A stretch of 64,000 nucleotides of DNA from contig NZ_JAHCMU010000017.1 in the NCBI RefSeq assembly GCF_018449435.1, positions 62,001-126,000 on the forward strand, in the 5' to 3' direction. The stretch is from Flagellimonas sp. 389. Lineage in GTDB: Bacteria; Bacteroidota; Bacteroidia; Flavobacteriales; Flavobacteriaceae. Positions 8,188 to 16,733 of the stretch are shown here, in pieces. Positions within the stretch are counted from its first letter, which is position 1. Each line of letters starts with the position of its first letter. The notes below the pieces were generated by a model, which was given only the letters and a program-made list of their open reading frames with translations, had not been told where the DNA came from and did not search any database. Both the position numbers and the translations under genes were made by a program.

Positions 8188-9876
8188 ATGAAACAATCAC
8201 GCACTTGGTGGAAAGAGGGAATCGTTTATCAGATATATCCTAGAAGTTTTCAAGATACTACAGGAAATGGAGTTGGCGATATTCAGGGAATCGTAAAACG
8301 TTTGGATTATATAAAGAGGCTAGGAATTGATATTATTTGGTTATGCCCTGTTTACCAATCTCCCAACGATGATAATGGATATGATATTAGTGACTATCAA
8401 AATATCATGGACGAATTTGGGACCATGGCAGATTTTGATGAACTGTTGGAGGAAATGCATAGACGTGACCTAAAACTGGTCATGGATTTGGTCGTTAACC
8501 ATACCAGCGATGAACACAAATGGTTCCAAGAATCAAGAAAATCAAGAGATAATCCCTATCGAGATTACTACCATTGGTGGCCCGCTGAAAATGGAAAACC
8601 GCCAAAGCGCTTTAGTTATTTTGATGTAGATGGAAATGCATGGAAGTATGATGAACCAACGGATAGTTACTACCTCCACTACTTCTCGGTAAAACAGCCC
8701 GACTTAAAATGGGAGAACCCCAAAGTGCGTCAAGAGATTTACGACATGATGCATTTTTGGTTTAAAAAAGGGGTCGATGGTTTTAGAATGGATGTAATTC
8801 CCTTTATTTCCAAAGACACCAGTTATCCAGAACTTCCTGATGAATACAATGGAAACTTCATTCCATTTTATGCCAATGGACCAAAGCTGCATGAGTATTT
8901 GCATGAAATGAACAAAGAAGTATTGAGCAAATACGACATCATGACCGTTGGTGAAACCCCGGGGGTCGACAGAGACCAAGCATTATTATTTGTGGATGAA
9001 GATAGAGAAGAGCTCAATATGTTTTTCCATTTTGAGTTGATGTCCCTTGACCGGGATGGTGACGAGGTATTCTGGATGCGCAAAGACCCATGGAAGCTTT
9101 CCGAATTCAAAAAAATTCACTCCGATTGGGATGAGACCTTTGCAAAGAAGGGATGGGGCAGCATGTTCTTGAGCAATCATGATAATCCTAGGACCGTAAG
9201 CCGATGGGGAAACGATTCTCCTGAACATTGGTACAATTCCGCCACCATGCTTCATACATTTTTATTGACCATGAAAGGGACACCCTATTTCTACTACGGT
9301 GATGAAATTGGAATGACCAATATCCGTTTTGACAATATTGATGATTACCAAGACATTAATACCTTGAATAGATACGAATTACTGAAACAACAAGGTATAA
9401 ACACAGAAACGTTTATTGCCAACGAAAAAGATGCAAGCCGTGATAATGGGCGAACACCTATGCAATGGGATGCTTCGGAAAATGCTGGTTTCTCGAAGAA
9501 AAAACCTTGGCTCAAGGTACATCCAAATCATAAAGATGGCCTCAACGTTGCCGAACAGGAAAAAGATAAAAGTTCCGTATTGAACTATTTCAAAAAAATG
9601 GTTCAGATACGAAAAACCCACTTAGGTTTGGTGTATGGAAATTATCAATTGCTAGTGAAGTATAGTGAAGAAGTTTATGCCTACACAAGAAGTATGGATT
9701 CGGAAAATTATCTGGTACTTCTTAGTTTCTCTGAACAAAAGGCAGTTATCCAACTAACCGATTTCATGGGCAAAGAAATGAAACTATTGATTTCAAACGA
9801 TACCAACAGTGCATTAAAGGACAACGCCAATTTTGAGCTGAAACCCTATCAAGCTTGTGTCTATAAAGTTGATTAG
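8188..9876 (+). CDS. GH13 alpha-glucosidase (oligo-1,6-glucosidase type)
   Basis: A cytoplasmic glycoside hydrolase family 13 enzyme of 562 residues with no signal peptide. It has the (beta/alpha)8 barrel with WWKEGIVYQIYPRSF at the N terminus, DLVVNHTSDEH (region I), the nucleophile Asp202 in GFRMDV, the acid/base Glu256 in VGETPG and the transition-state stabiliser Asp332 in FLSNHDNPR. The valine directly after the nucleophile is the residue usually seen in isomaltase-type enzymes acting on alpha-1,6 bonds, where maltases carry Thr or Ala. No SusC/SusD pair is nearby, so it does not sit in a polysaccharide utilisation locus here. It overlaps the convergent NDH-2 gene by 4 bases. Confidence 0.9.
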   Translation: MKQSRTWWKEGIVYQIYPRSFQDTTGNGVGDIQGIVKRLDYIKRLGIDIIWLCPVYQSPNDDNGYDISDYQNIMDEFGTMADFDELLEEMHRRDLKLVMDLVVNHTSDEHKWFQESRKSRDNPYRDYYHWWPAENGKPPKRFSYFDVDGNAWKYDEPTDSYYLHYFSVKQPDLKWENPKVRQEIYDMMHFWFKKGVDGFRMDVIPFISKDTSYPELPDEYNGNFIPFYANGPKLHEYLHEMNKEVLSKYDIMTVGETPGVDRDQALLFVDEDREELNMFFHFELMSLDRDGDEVFWMRKDPWKLSEFKKIHSDWDETFAKKGWGSMFLSNHDNPRTVSRWGNDSPEHWYNSATMLHTFLLTMKGTPYFYYGDEIGMTNIRFDNIDDYQDINTLNRYELLKQQGINTETFIANEKDASRDNGRTPMQWDASENAGFSKKKPWLKVHPNHKDGLNVAEQEKDKSSVLNYFKKMVQIRKTHLGLVYGNYQLLVKYSEEVYAYTRSMDSENYLVLLSFSEQKAVIQLTDFMGKEMKLLISNDTNSALKDNANFELKPYQACVYKVD

Positions 9877-11177
9877 CCCGGTATTTGAGTCTTGTCTATT
9901 TGATTTTGTTTTTTAAAGGGCCGTATTATCAATCGTGCTTCTCGGTCGAACCTAATGTAATTGTACACCCAATTAATGAAGACCACTACCCTATTTCTAA
10001 AACCAATTAGAAAAAATAGATGTACGAACATCCATACGAACCAAGCGAAAATCCCCTGAAACTTAAACTTGGGCAAATCCACAACTGCCTTATTTCGGCC
10101 TACAGTGGCCATGTTACCCTTATTTCTGTAAACAAAAGGTTTTGGCGATTTATTTTCTAAAATTCGGATTAAATTCTCACCTAAATTCTCACCTTGTTGC
10201 ATCGCAGGCTGTGCCATCATGGGATGACCATCTGGAAAAGCTTCGGTTTCCATTTGTGCCACATCACCAACTGCAAAGATTTCTTCAAACCCTTCGACCT
10301 GGTTAAATCGATTTACTTTTAAACGGCTACCACGGCTTAACAATTCCTTCGCATTCAAGCCAGCTATGTTAACCGCCTTAACACCAGCTGCCCAGACCAA
10401 AGTTGCCGAGTTAAAGGAAATATCTGAACTGGTACTTACCAGATTCCCATCGTAATCTGTTACCCGAACGTTTTTCCAAACATTGACACCAAGGCTTTCC
10501 AGAAATTGTTCCGCTTTACTGGAAGCGACCTCACTCATGGCGGGAAGAATTCTATCACTTCCCTGTATAAGGTTTATCTGTGCTCTTCTGGTGTCTAAAT
10601 CCGGATAATCTTTAGGTAAAATCCCTTTTTTTATTTCGGCCAAAGCTCCTGCTAGCTCCACTCCTGTAGGGCCACCGCCAACAATAACAAAATTCATTAA
10701 CGCATCACGCTCGTGCAAATCATCGGTCAATAATGCTTGTTCAAAATTCTCCAGAATAAGGCTACGAAGATTCAAAGACTGAGGGATGGATTTCATCGCC
10801 ATAGCTTTGGTCTCTATGTTTTCGTTTCCAAAGAAATTCGTTTCAGAACCTGTGGCCACCACAAGATAGTCGTATAATATCTCTCCAATATTGGTCTTCA
10901 GCTTCCGTTTCGTTGTATCAATATGGCGCACATCGGCCAATCTAAAATAAAAATTGGGGTACCCTTGTATCACCTTGCGAATGGGGTAGGCTATAGAATC
11001 GGGCTCTAAACCTCCGGTAGATACTTGATACAACAAAGGTTGAAACGTATGGTAATTGTGTTTGTCCAACAAAACTACCTGTACCTCTTTTTTTCTCAAT
11101 TTTTTTGCAAGGGCAATACCCCCAAAGCCACCACCTATGATAATGACCCTTGGGAAACTGGATTGTGGAATATTCAT
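9873..11177 (-). CDS. ndh: Type II NADH dehydrogenase (NDH-2)
   Basis: A single-subunit, non-proton-pumping NADH:quinone oxidoreductase on the cytoplasmic face of the inner membrane. It has an FAD motif VIIIGGGFGGIALA near residue 11, the FQPLLYQVSTG motif, an NADH motif FVIVGGGPTGVELAGALAE near 165, GDVAQME, and a C-terminal hydrophobic hairpin (FAWFVWMFVHLFFLIGF) for membrane attachment. I place the start at 11177 (MNIPQSS), not at the upstream ATG at 11267: the extra residues are not family-like and a -7 box lies within them. Confidence 0.92.
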   Translation of the reverse strand: MNIPQSSFPRVIIIGGGFGGIALAKKLRKKEVQVVLLDKHNYHTFQPLLYQVSTGGLEPDSIAYPIRKVIQGYPNFYFRLADVRHIDTTKRKLKTNIGEILYDYLVVATGSETNFFGNENIETKAMAMKSIPQSLNLRSLILENFEQALLTDDLHERDALMNFVIVGGGPTGVELAGALAEIKKGILPKDYPDLDTRRAQINLIQGSDRILPAMSEVASSKAEQFLESLGVNVWKNVRVTDYDGNLVSTSSDISFNSATLVWAAGVKAVNIAGLNAKELLSRGSRLKVNRFNQVEGFEEIFAVGDVAQMETEAFPDGHPMMAQPAMQQGENLGENLIRILENKSPKPFVYRNKGNMATVGRNKAVVDLPKFKFQGIFAWFVWMFVHLFFLIGFRNRVVVFINWVYNYIRFDREARLIIRPFKKQNQIDKTQIPG

Positions 11178-11191
11178 AGCTGACATAGCAT

Positions 11192-11199
11192 CAAATTTA
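11192..11199 (-). promoter_or_regulatory. Putative -7 box for ndh
   Basis: On the reverse strand this reads TAAATTTG, an exact TAnnTTTG match, 14 bases upstream of the chosen ndh start at 11177. No convincing -33 element at the right distance was seen. The position supports the shorter start. Confidence 0.35.
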
Positions 11200-11279
11200 A
11201 GCATTCCCAAATGCGCAAAACTATTTTGAGATATGTTTTTTAGTATCTTTAAAATCATAACTAACAAAATAACTTTCTA

Positions 11280-12707
11280 ATGAAAAGAACACTACTCTTT
11301 ACCATTGCGGCACTAATGTCCGTTACTTCTAGTTTTTCTCAAAAAGACAGGGACATAGCTTTAAAAAGTCTGGATACCAAAGCAAAACAATATGGGGATA
11401 TCGCTTTAGAAATCTGGAATCTTGCTGAAATGGGATATATGGAAAATGAAAGTTCGGCCTTATTGCAAAAAACACTTTCCGATCAAGGGTTTTCTATAAA
11501 CAAGGGAGTGGCAGGTATTCCCACGGCTTTTACGGCCGAGTACGGTTCTGGATACCCCGTCATTGCAATTTTGGGAGAGTACGATGCGTTGCCCGGGCTG
11601 TCGCAACAAGCAGTTCCAGAGAAAAAATCGGCCAATAAGGCAGCTGGACATGCTTGCGGACATCATTTGTTCGGTACGGCTTCTACGGCAGCGGCAATTG
11701 CAGTAAAAGATTGGTTAAAAAGCAGTAATACATCAGGAACTGTTCGTTTTTATGGATGTCCGGCCGAAGAAGGAGGTTCTGGGAAAGTATATATGGTTAG
11801 AGAAGGGCTTTTTGATGATGTGGACGTTGCACTTCACTGGCATCCTAGTTCGCAAAATGCTGCGAGCGCCGGAGCGGCATTAGCAAACAAATCAGCTAAG
11901 TTCAGGTTTTACGGGATCTCGGCTCATGCTGCAGGCGCTCCAGAAATGGGTCGCTCGGCACTTGACGGGGTAGAAGCTATGAACGCTATGGTCAACATGA
12001 TGCGCGAGCACATACCCCAAGAAGCAAGAATACATTATGTAATCACCGACGGAGGAAAAGCGCCAAACGTAGTCCCAAATTTTGCAGAGGTCTATTATTA
12101 TGCAAGACATAATAATAGGGATGTGGTCATCGATATTTTCGACCGTATGGTAAAAGCTGCCGAGGGAGCCGCCCTAGGAACCGGAACAACAATGGATTAT
12201 GAAATGATCGGTGGCACACATGAGCTTTTGCCCAATCTGGTATTACAAAAAATAATGCATGACAACCTATCAGAAATAGGCGGAATAACCTATTCTAAAG
12301 AAGAGAAAGTATTTGCCGATAAGATTTCCAAAAGCTTAGGCTACAAAGAGTTGAATATGGACAAGGCCAAAAATGTTCAACCCTACAAAGAAGAAGCCCG
12401 TGCTTATGGCTCTACAGATGTTGGTGATGTAAGCTATACCGTGCCCACCGTTGGTATGGGAGCTGCTACTTGGGTTCCCGGTACTCCAGCCCATAGTTGG
12501 CAAGCCGTTGCCGCTGGCGGAACTTCCATAGGAACAAAAGGAATGATGGTTGCCGCTAAAACACTTACGTTAACTGCCATGGATCTTTTTAAAAATCCAA
12601 AAACTGTTGAGGATGCCAAGGCAGAACTGGAAAAAAGAAGAGGTGAGGATTTTGAATATACACCTTTGTTGGGCAACAGACCACCAGCACTTGACTACCG
12701 AAAATAA
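11280..12707 (+). CDS. Secreted M20 family amidohydrolase (AbgB-like)
   Basis: A 475-residue metal-dependent amidohydrolase with a signal peptide (MKRTLLFTIAALMSVTSSFS, cleavage near Gln21). The M20 metal and catalytic motifs are GEYDALPG (99-106), GHACGHH (123-129) and PAEEGGSGK (161-169), followed by the small lid domain with ISAHAAGAPEMGRSALDG. The pattern is closest to p-aminobenzoyl-glutamate hydrolase subunit B and related amidohydrolases. The E. coli AbgB is cytoplasmic, so export here implies a different substrate pool, such as periplasmic acyl-amino acids or peptides. It is divergent from ndh. Confidence 0.85.
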   Translation: MKRTLLFTIAALMSVTSSFSQKDRDIALKSLDTKAKQYGDIALEIWNLAEMGYMENESSALLQKTLSDQGFSINKGVAGIPTAFTAEYGSGYPVIAILGEYDALPGLSQQAVPEKKSANKAAGHACGHHLFGTASTAAAIAVKDWLKSSNTSGTVRFYGCPAEEGGSGKVYMVREGLFDDVDVALHWHPSSQNAASAGAALANKSAKFRFYGISAHAAGAPEMGRSALDGVEAMNAMVNMMREHIPQEARIHYVITDGGKAPNVVPNFAEVYYYARHNNRDVVIDIFDRMVKAAEGAALGTGTTMDYEMIGGTHELLPNLVLQKIMHDNLSEIGGITYSKEEKVFADKISKSLGYKELNMDKAKNVQPYKEEARAYGSTDVGDVSYTVPTVGMGAATWVPGTPAHSWQAVAAGGTSIGTKGMMVAAKTLTLTAMDLFKNPKTVEDAKAELEKRRGEDFEYTPLLGNRPPALDYRK

Positions 12708-12775
12708 ATTTATTTTAAACGGATCGTAACAAATTTTGCTTTGTCCATACTTATTAAGCAAACTTACCAACCTGA

Positions 12776-13270
12776 GTGAATAAAGAACTGGAACATCGTT
12801 TTGTAACGGAACTTGAGAACAATCAAAATATTGTTCATAAGGTTTGTACTCTATATACTAATGATAGAGATTCCCACAACGATCTGTTCCAAGAGATCAC
12901 AATTCAATTGTGGAAAGCTTATCCCAAATTTAGGGGAGATGCAAAATTTAGTACATGGATGTACAGGGTAGCGCTCAATACTGCGATAACACTGTATAGA
13001 AAATCCAAAAGACGCGTGCAGACCCAAGATTATGATTCGGTAATTTTTAAAATAAAGACCGACGAATATGATGATACGGAAGAAAAACAGTTACAACTGA
13101 TGTACAATGCAGTAAAACAGTTGGGAGATATTGATAAAGCTTTGGTTTTTCTCTATCTGGAAGACAAAGACTATGCTGAAATATCAGAAACATTGGGAAT
13201 TACCGAAGTAAATGCTAGGGTCAAAATGAACCGAGTTAAAAATAAATTAAGAACCATACTAAATCCTTAG
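12776..13270 (+). CDS. RNA polymerase sigma-70 factor, ECF type
   Basis: A 164-residue sigma factor beginning at GTG. Region 2 is visible (HNDLFQEITIQLWKAYPKF, then STWMYRVALNTAI), followed by a C-terminal region 4 helix-turn-helix (DYAEISETLGITEVNARVKM). The size matches ECF sigma factors. It is followed after 3 bases by a membrane-protein gene, an arrangement typical of a sigma factor and a membrane-bound partner that controls it. The regulon is unknown. Confidence 0.88.
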   Translation: MNKELEHRFVTELENNQNIVHKVCTLYTNDRDSHNDLFQEITIQLWKAYPKFRGDAKFSTWMYRVALNTAITLYRKSKRRVQTQDYDSVIFKIKTDEYDDTEEKQLQLMYNAVKQLGDIDKALVFLYLEDKDYAEISETLGITEVNARVKMNRVKNKLRTILNP

Positions 13271-13273
13271 GAT

Positions 13274-13921
13274 ATGATGGATGAACTGGAACTCTTAAAG
13301 CAAGATTGGCAGAAAAAGGAAGCACACCTTCCTCAACTCACTTATGATGAGATATACAAGATGATTTGGAAAAAATCGTCCTCTATTGTGAAATGGATAT
13401 TCTACATAAGTATCATAGAATTTGCACTACCACATCTGTTATATCTTATTCCTTCCGTAAAAAGTAATTTGGATATCTATTCACAATTAGGATTATCGAA
13501 TGTGATATTAGTTGTTACCATTTTACAATATTTGGTGGTTTTCTACTTTATTTATCAGTTCTACGTACGATATAAAGAGATTTCTGTATTGGATAGCGCC
13601 AAACAACTCACTACCAATATTTTGAAAACCAGAAAAACGGTAAAGCACTATGTTTTTTTCTCTCTTTCCATGGTGCTATTGACATTTGCGTTACTCATCG
13701 TTGGAGTATATTTAAGTGATAATGTTCTGGAAATTTTCAACTTAATTGGAAAAATCGAGATGGTTTCAGAAGAAAAAGTAAAATTCGCCTTCATGCTGGG
13801 ACTAGCAATTTTTGGCGTTCTTTTCACAGCTATTTTTGGTGGTATTTACTTTTTACTCTATGGTTTACTTACAAGAAAGTTAAGACATAATCATAGGGAG
13901 TTACAGAAACTGGAAGTCTAG
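13274..13921 (+). CDS. Membrane protein paired with the sigma factor
   Basis: A 215-residue protein with a soluble N-terminal segment (about 1-38, LEXLKXDWQKKEAHLPQLTYDEIYKM-like), then four hydrophobic helices (about 40-58, 74-96, 118-140 and 170-196). It follows the sigma gene by 3 bases. The N-terminal cytoplasmic helix plus membrane anchor fits a sigma-sequestering anti-sigma-like role, but there is no recognisable zinc-type anti-sigma motif, so this is inference from position. It overlaps the convergent acyltransferase gene by 4 bases. Confidence 0.65.
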   Translation: MMDELELLKQDWQKKEAHLPQLTYDEIYKMIWKKSSSIVKWIFYISIIEFALPHLLYLIPSVKSNLDIYSQLGLSNVILVVTILQYLVVFYFIYQFYVRYKEISVLDSAKQLTTNILKTRKTVKHYVFFSLSMVLLTFALLIVGVYLSDNVLEIFNLIGKIEMVSEEKVKFAFMLGLAIFGVLFTAIFGGIYFLLYGLLTRKLRHNHRELQKLEV

Positions 13922-14730
13922 TCCCCTTTATATCGATAACGCCTTTTTTGGTGTTCTGCTTCGTATTCGGCCAATTCTTCCTTTGGAATGACCTTTAAGA
14001 AAGAAGGATGTTGTTCAATTGCATATTCCAGTTTTTCTATAATGGCATCAATAGATTCGTTATCATAATCAATCTCCAATGGTTCCTTTATCTGCATGGA
14101 TTGTAGGATACCTTTCTTTTTCACCCGCAAACCCTTTTTATCAAAAGAACGTCTAAAACCATCTATAACAACGGGTACTACAACGGGTTTGTATCTTTTT
14201 ATAATATGGGCCGTACCTTTGCGCAAAGGTTTCCACGGGGTGGTCGTTCCTTGCGGAAATGTTATTACCCATCCATCCTCCAGCGCCATGGCTATATTGC
14301 TGATATCACTAAACTTTACCTGCCTATTTACATCCTTACCATCGGCTCTCCAGGTTCGTTCAATGCTAATGGAGCCCGCATAGGCGAATATTTTTGCCAC
14401 CAAGCTCTGCTTCATGGTTTCCTTCGCCGCAACGTAGTAGATGTTCAGTTTAGGATTCCATAAATACCCCATATTCTTAATGGAATCGTCCCTACCCTTC
14501 AAACTTGCATTGAACACATGGAACATAGCAACGACATCTGCAAAATAAGTCTGGTGATTGCTGACGAACAATACATTTGTTTCGGGTAAATCCCTTATAA
14601 TCTGGGAACCTTCAATCTCTAAAGTATTGAATCCTTTATAGCGTTGGTGTGTAATCATGCCTGCGATACGAATCAACCATCGCTTCAAAAATAAAATATG
14701 TCCAAAAGGATTTTCTTTAAATAGCCCCAT
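13918..14730 (-). CDS. 1-acyl-glycerol-3-phosphate acyltransferase-like protein
   Basis: A PlsC-type acyltransferase of 270 residues that should acylate lysophosphatidate or a related lysolipid at the inner membrane. Block I is SNHQTYFAD, with His59 and Asp65, so five residues separate the catalytic pair where the canonical motif has four. Block III reads FPQGT (158-162) in place of FPEGT. A later VVPVVIDGFRR matches block IV. The variant blocks probably mark a Bacteroidota subfamily rather than an inactive enzyme, since the rest of the fold is well kept. Confidence 0.82.
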   Translation of the reverse strand: MGLFKENPFGHILFLKRWLIRIAGMITHQRYKGFNTLEIEGSQIIRDLPETNVLFVSNHQTYFADVVAMFHVFNASLKGRDDSIKNMGYLWNPKLNIYYVAAKETMKQSLVAKIFAYAGSISIERTWRADGKDVNRQVKFSDISNIAMALEDGWVITFPQGTTTPWKPLRKGTAHIIKRYKPVVVPVVIDGFRRSFDKKGLRVKKKGILQSMQIKEPLEIDYDNESIDAIIEKLEYAIEQHPSFLKVIPKEELAEYEAEHQKRRYRYKGD

Positions 14731-14766
14731 ATAATCTCCGTCGTTCGCTAATTTACAAAATAGCCC

Positions 14767-15408
14767 TCAAAGGACTTGCTCCAAAAGTTCCTTGATTTCG
14801 CTCATCATCATGGCCGTAGCTCCCCAAACTGTATAACCATTTAATTTATAAGCAGGTACATTGATATTTTTGGCATACGAAGTGCTTAATTTTTGTTCCA
14901 TTAGATTCGCATTATCAAGAAAATCGTGCAAATAGACCTCAACCACGTCTTCTACTTCGCTTTCTTGTATAAGAAAAGGTTTAGGGTTGGAATACATGCC
15001 AATAAATGGTTGCACCAAGAAATTGCTCGGTGGTATATATACCTCGCTAAGTTGCTTTAATACTTCTACGGATTCTGGCGGAACACCTACTTCTTCATGG
15101 GTCTCTCGCAATGCAGTATCCAAAAGATTTTTATCCTCCTTTTCCACTTTCCCCCCTGGGAACCCAATTTGATTGGAATGTACACCTTCATACGTTTTAC
15201 GCAGAATAAGAAGCAACTTTGTTTTTTGGTACAAATCTGGATAAAAAAGTGCCATCACTCCTGCCTTTCTGGGTTTCATTTTTTCAATCTCCCTAGATTC
15301 CAACCATTTGATTCGCATTGCCGGTGACATTTTATGGTGTGAATCCGTTCCGGGAAGAGGTAGATTTTTTATTTTTAAAGCTTGTTGATAAAACTCTTCA
15401 AAATTCAT
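14767..15408 (-). CDS. Nudix hydrolase, CoA pyrophosphatase type
   Basis: Probably cleaves coenzyme A or acyl-CoA to phosphopantetheine and 3-prime,5-prime-ADP. The protein is 213 residues from the start chosen here. The CoA-specific extension LILRKTYEGVHSNQIGFPGGK precedes a Nudix box with RETHEEVG. The start is placed at 15408 (MNFEEFYQQAL), because the upstream extension to 15495 reads through the coding sequence of the divergent cyclophilin gene and is unlike the family. The reverse start codon overlaps the forward start of that gene. Confidence 0.88.
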   Translation of the reverse strand: MNFEEFYQQALKIKNLPLPGTDSHHKMSPAMRIKWLESREIEKMKPRKAGVMALFYPDLYQKTKLLLILRKTYEGVHSNQIGFPGGKVEKEDKNLLDTALRETHEEVGVPPESVEVLKQLSEVYIPPSNFLVQPFIGMYSNPKPFLIQESEVEDVVEVYLHDFLDNANLMEQKLSTSYAKNINVPAYKLNGYTVWGATAMMMSEIKELLEQVL

Positions 15409-15409
15409 G

Positions 15410-16117
15410 ATGCTAAAACAATCTGCTTTGCTTGCAAGTATACTATTATTTTTGGTCTCCTGTGGTGAATCATCCAAAAAGAAAAGTTCTTCCACGAAAC
15501 TTGCAGCAATAGAAATAGATTCGACCCAAAAGAAAAAGGATACGGTTGTTGAAAATATAGAAGAAGCCTTTGTTCTGACCGAAGAAAATGCAATAGATTT
15601 CTTTTTTGATTATGCAAAAGAACTAAAAAAAGATAAAGTCAAGCTTACTACAAGTATGGGCAGTTTTACTGTTCAATTATATGACAATGTCCCGTATCAT
15701 AAGGCAAATTTTATCTATTTGACCGAAAAAGGATATTTTGACAATACACAGTTTCATCGTATTGTGAAGAAGTTTATCATACAGGGTGGAAATTCCGATG
15801 ATATAGAAACCGCCCGTAAAAGAACCAAAATTGGACGCTATCTTCTTCCACCTGACGCAAAAAAAGGACACAAACATCATAGAGGTGTTATTTCTATGCC
15901 AAGTAGCGAAAGGGACAATCCGCATATGTTGGCCTCTCCTTATGAATTCTTTATTGTGGTGACCAAACCAGGATCTTATCATTTGGATGGATCCTACACG
16001 CCTTTTGGAAAAGTGATCAGCGGTATGGATATTGTGGATAAAATCAACAATGTTGCAGTAGGTGATGGGGATTGGCCGCTGCAAAACGTGTATATTCTAA
16101 AGGCAGAAGTACTTTGA
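15410..16117 (+). CDS. Cyclophilin-type peptidylprolyl isomerase lipoprotein
   Basis: A 235-residue lipoprotein: the signal peptide MLKQSALLASILLFLVSC puts the lipid-carrying cysteine at 18, followed by a charged linker and a cyclophilin domain from about residue 77. FHRIVKKFIIQGG retains the catalytic arginine (Arg117). The GSQFF-type motif reads SPYEFF, so the active-site glutamine is a glutamate (Glu179), and the usual WLDGKH is HLDGSY. Catalysis of Pro isomerisation is therefore uncertain. An overlapping ATG at 15407 is an equally possible start. It is probably tethered in the periplasm or at the outer membrane as a folding factor. Confidence 0.88.
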   Translation: MLKQSALLASILLFLVSCGESSKKKSSSTKLAAIEIDSTQKKKDTVVENIEEAFVLTEENAIDFFFDYAKELKKDKVKLTTSMGSFTVQLYDNVPYHKANFIYLTEKGYFDNTQFHRIVKKFIIQGGNSDDIETARKRTKIGRYLLPPDAKKGHKHHRGVISMPSSERDNPHMLASPYEFFIVVTKPGSYHLDGSYTPFGKVISGMDIVDKINNVAVGDGDWPLQNVYILKAEVL

Positions 16118-16729
16118 TCAAACTTCTTTTTGATAGATGTTCGGCAATCTAATTTTAAATTTGACCGCCAAGAGCCGAAGCGAAATTACTACGAGTATCG
16201 CCGCTATGTATGCATAATTTTCACCTATGGGCAATAAGGTCAGCAAAAAATAGCTTCCTCCACCCAAGATACAGGCTGTGGCATAGATTTCCTTTCTAAA
16301 AATTACAGGTATCTCATTACAGAGGATATCCCGTATGACACCGCCAAAACTAGCGGTCATCGTGCCCAGTGCTATGCAAATTACAGGAGAAAGTCCGGCT
16401 TGAAGGCCTTTTTCTATCCCCAGCATAGTGTAAAGCCCAATACCAATGGTATCGAACAAAAACAGGGATTTCCTAAGGTATTTTAATTGATTGACGAAAA
16501 GCACTCCAAAAAATACCGTTACTCCAATGGTGATTACATAAGTTAAATCACGTATCCAGACTACTGGTGTATTTCCAATAAGTAAATCACGTAATGTTCC
16601 ACCACCAATGGCGGTAACAAAGGCAATAATCAGCACTCCGAATAAATCCAAACGTTTTTCCATGGCAACGAGCACTCCGGAAATTGCGAACGCCACTGTT
16701 CCCAAGATATCTATAGTTTGATAAAACAT
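16118..16729 (-). CDS. TRIC cation channel family protein (UPF0126/YicG-like)
   Basis: A 203-residue inner-membrane protein made of two repeated halves. Each half has a glycine-rich motif followed by RD (AIGGGTLRDLL near 42, TASFGGVIRDIL near 127). About seven hydrophobic helices are visible. Prokaryotic TRIC homologues conduct monovalent cations as trimers; whether this one does so is inferred. It starts 4 bases downstream of the RDD gene and is probably co-transcribed with it. It ends directly against the cyclophilin gene. Confidence 0.9.
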   Translation of the reverse strand: MFYQTIDILGTVAFAISGVLVAMEKRLDLFGVLIIAFVTAIGGGTLRDLLIGNTPVVWIRDLTYVITIGVTVFFGVLFVNQLKYLRKSLFLFDTIGIGLYTMLGIEKGLQAGLSPVICIALGTMTASFGGVIRDILCNEIPVIFRKEIYATACILGGGSYFLLTLLPIGENYAYIAAILVVISLRLLAVKFKIRLPNIYQKEV

Positions 16730-16733
16730 GAAC

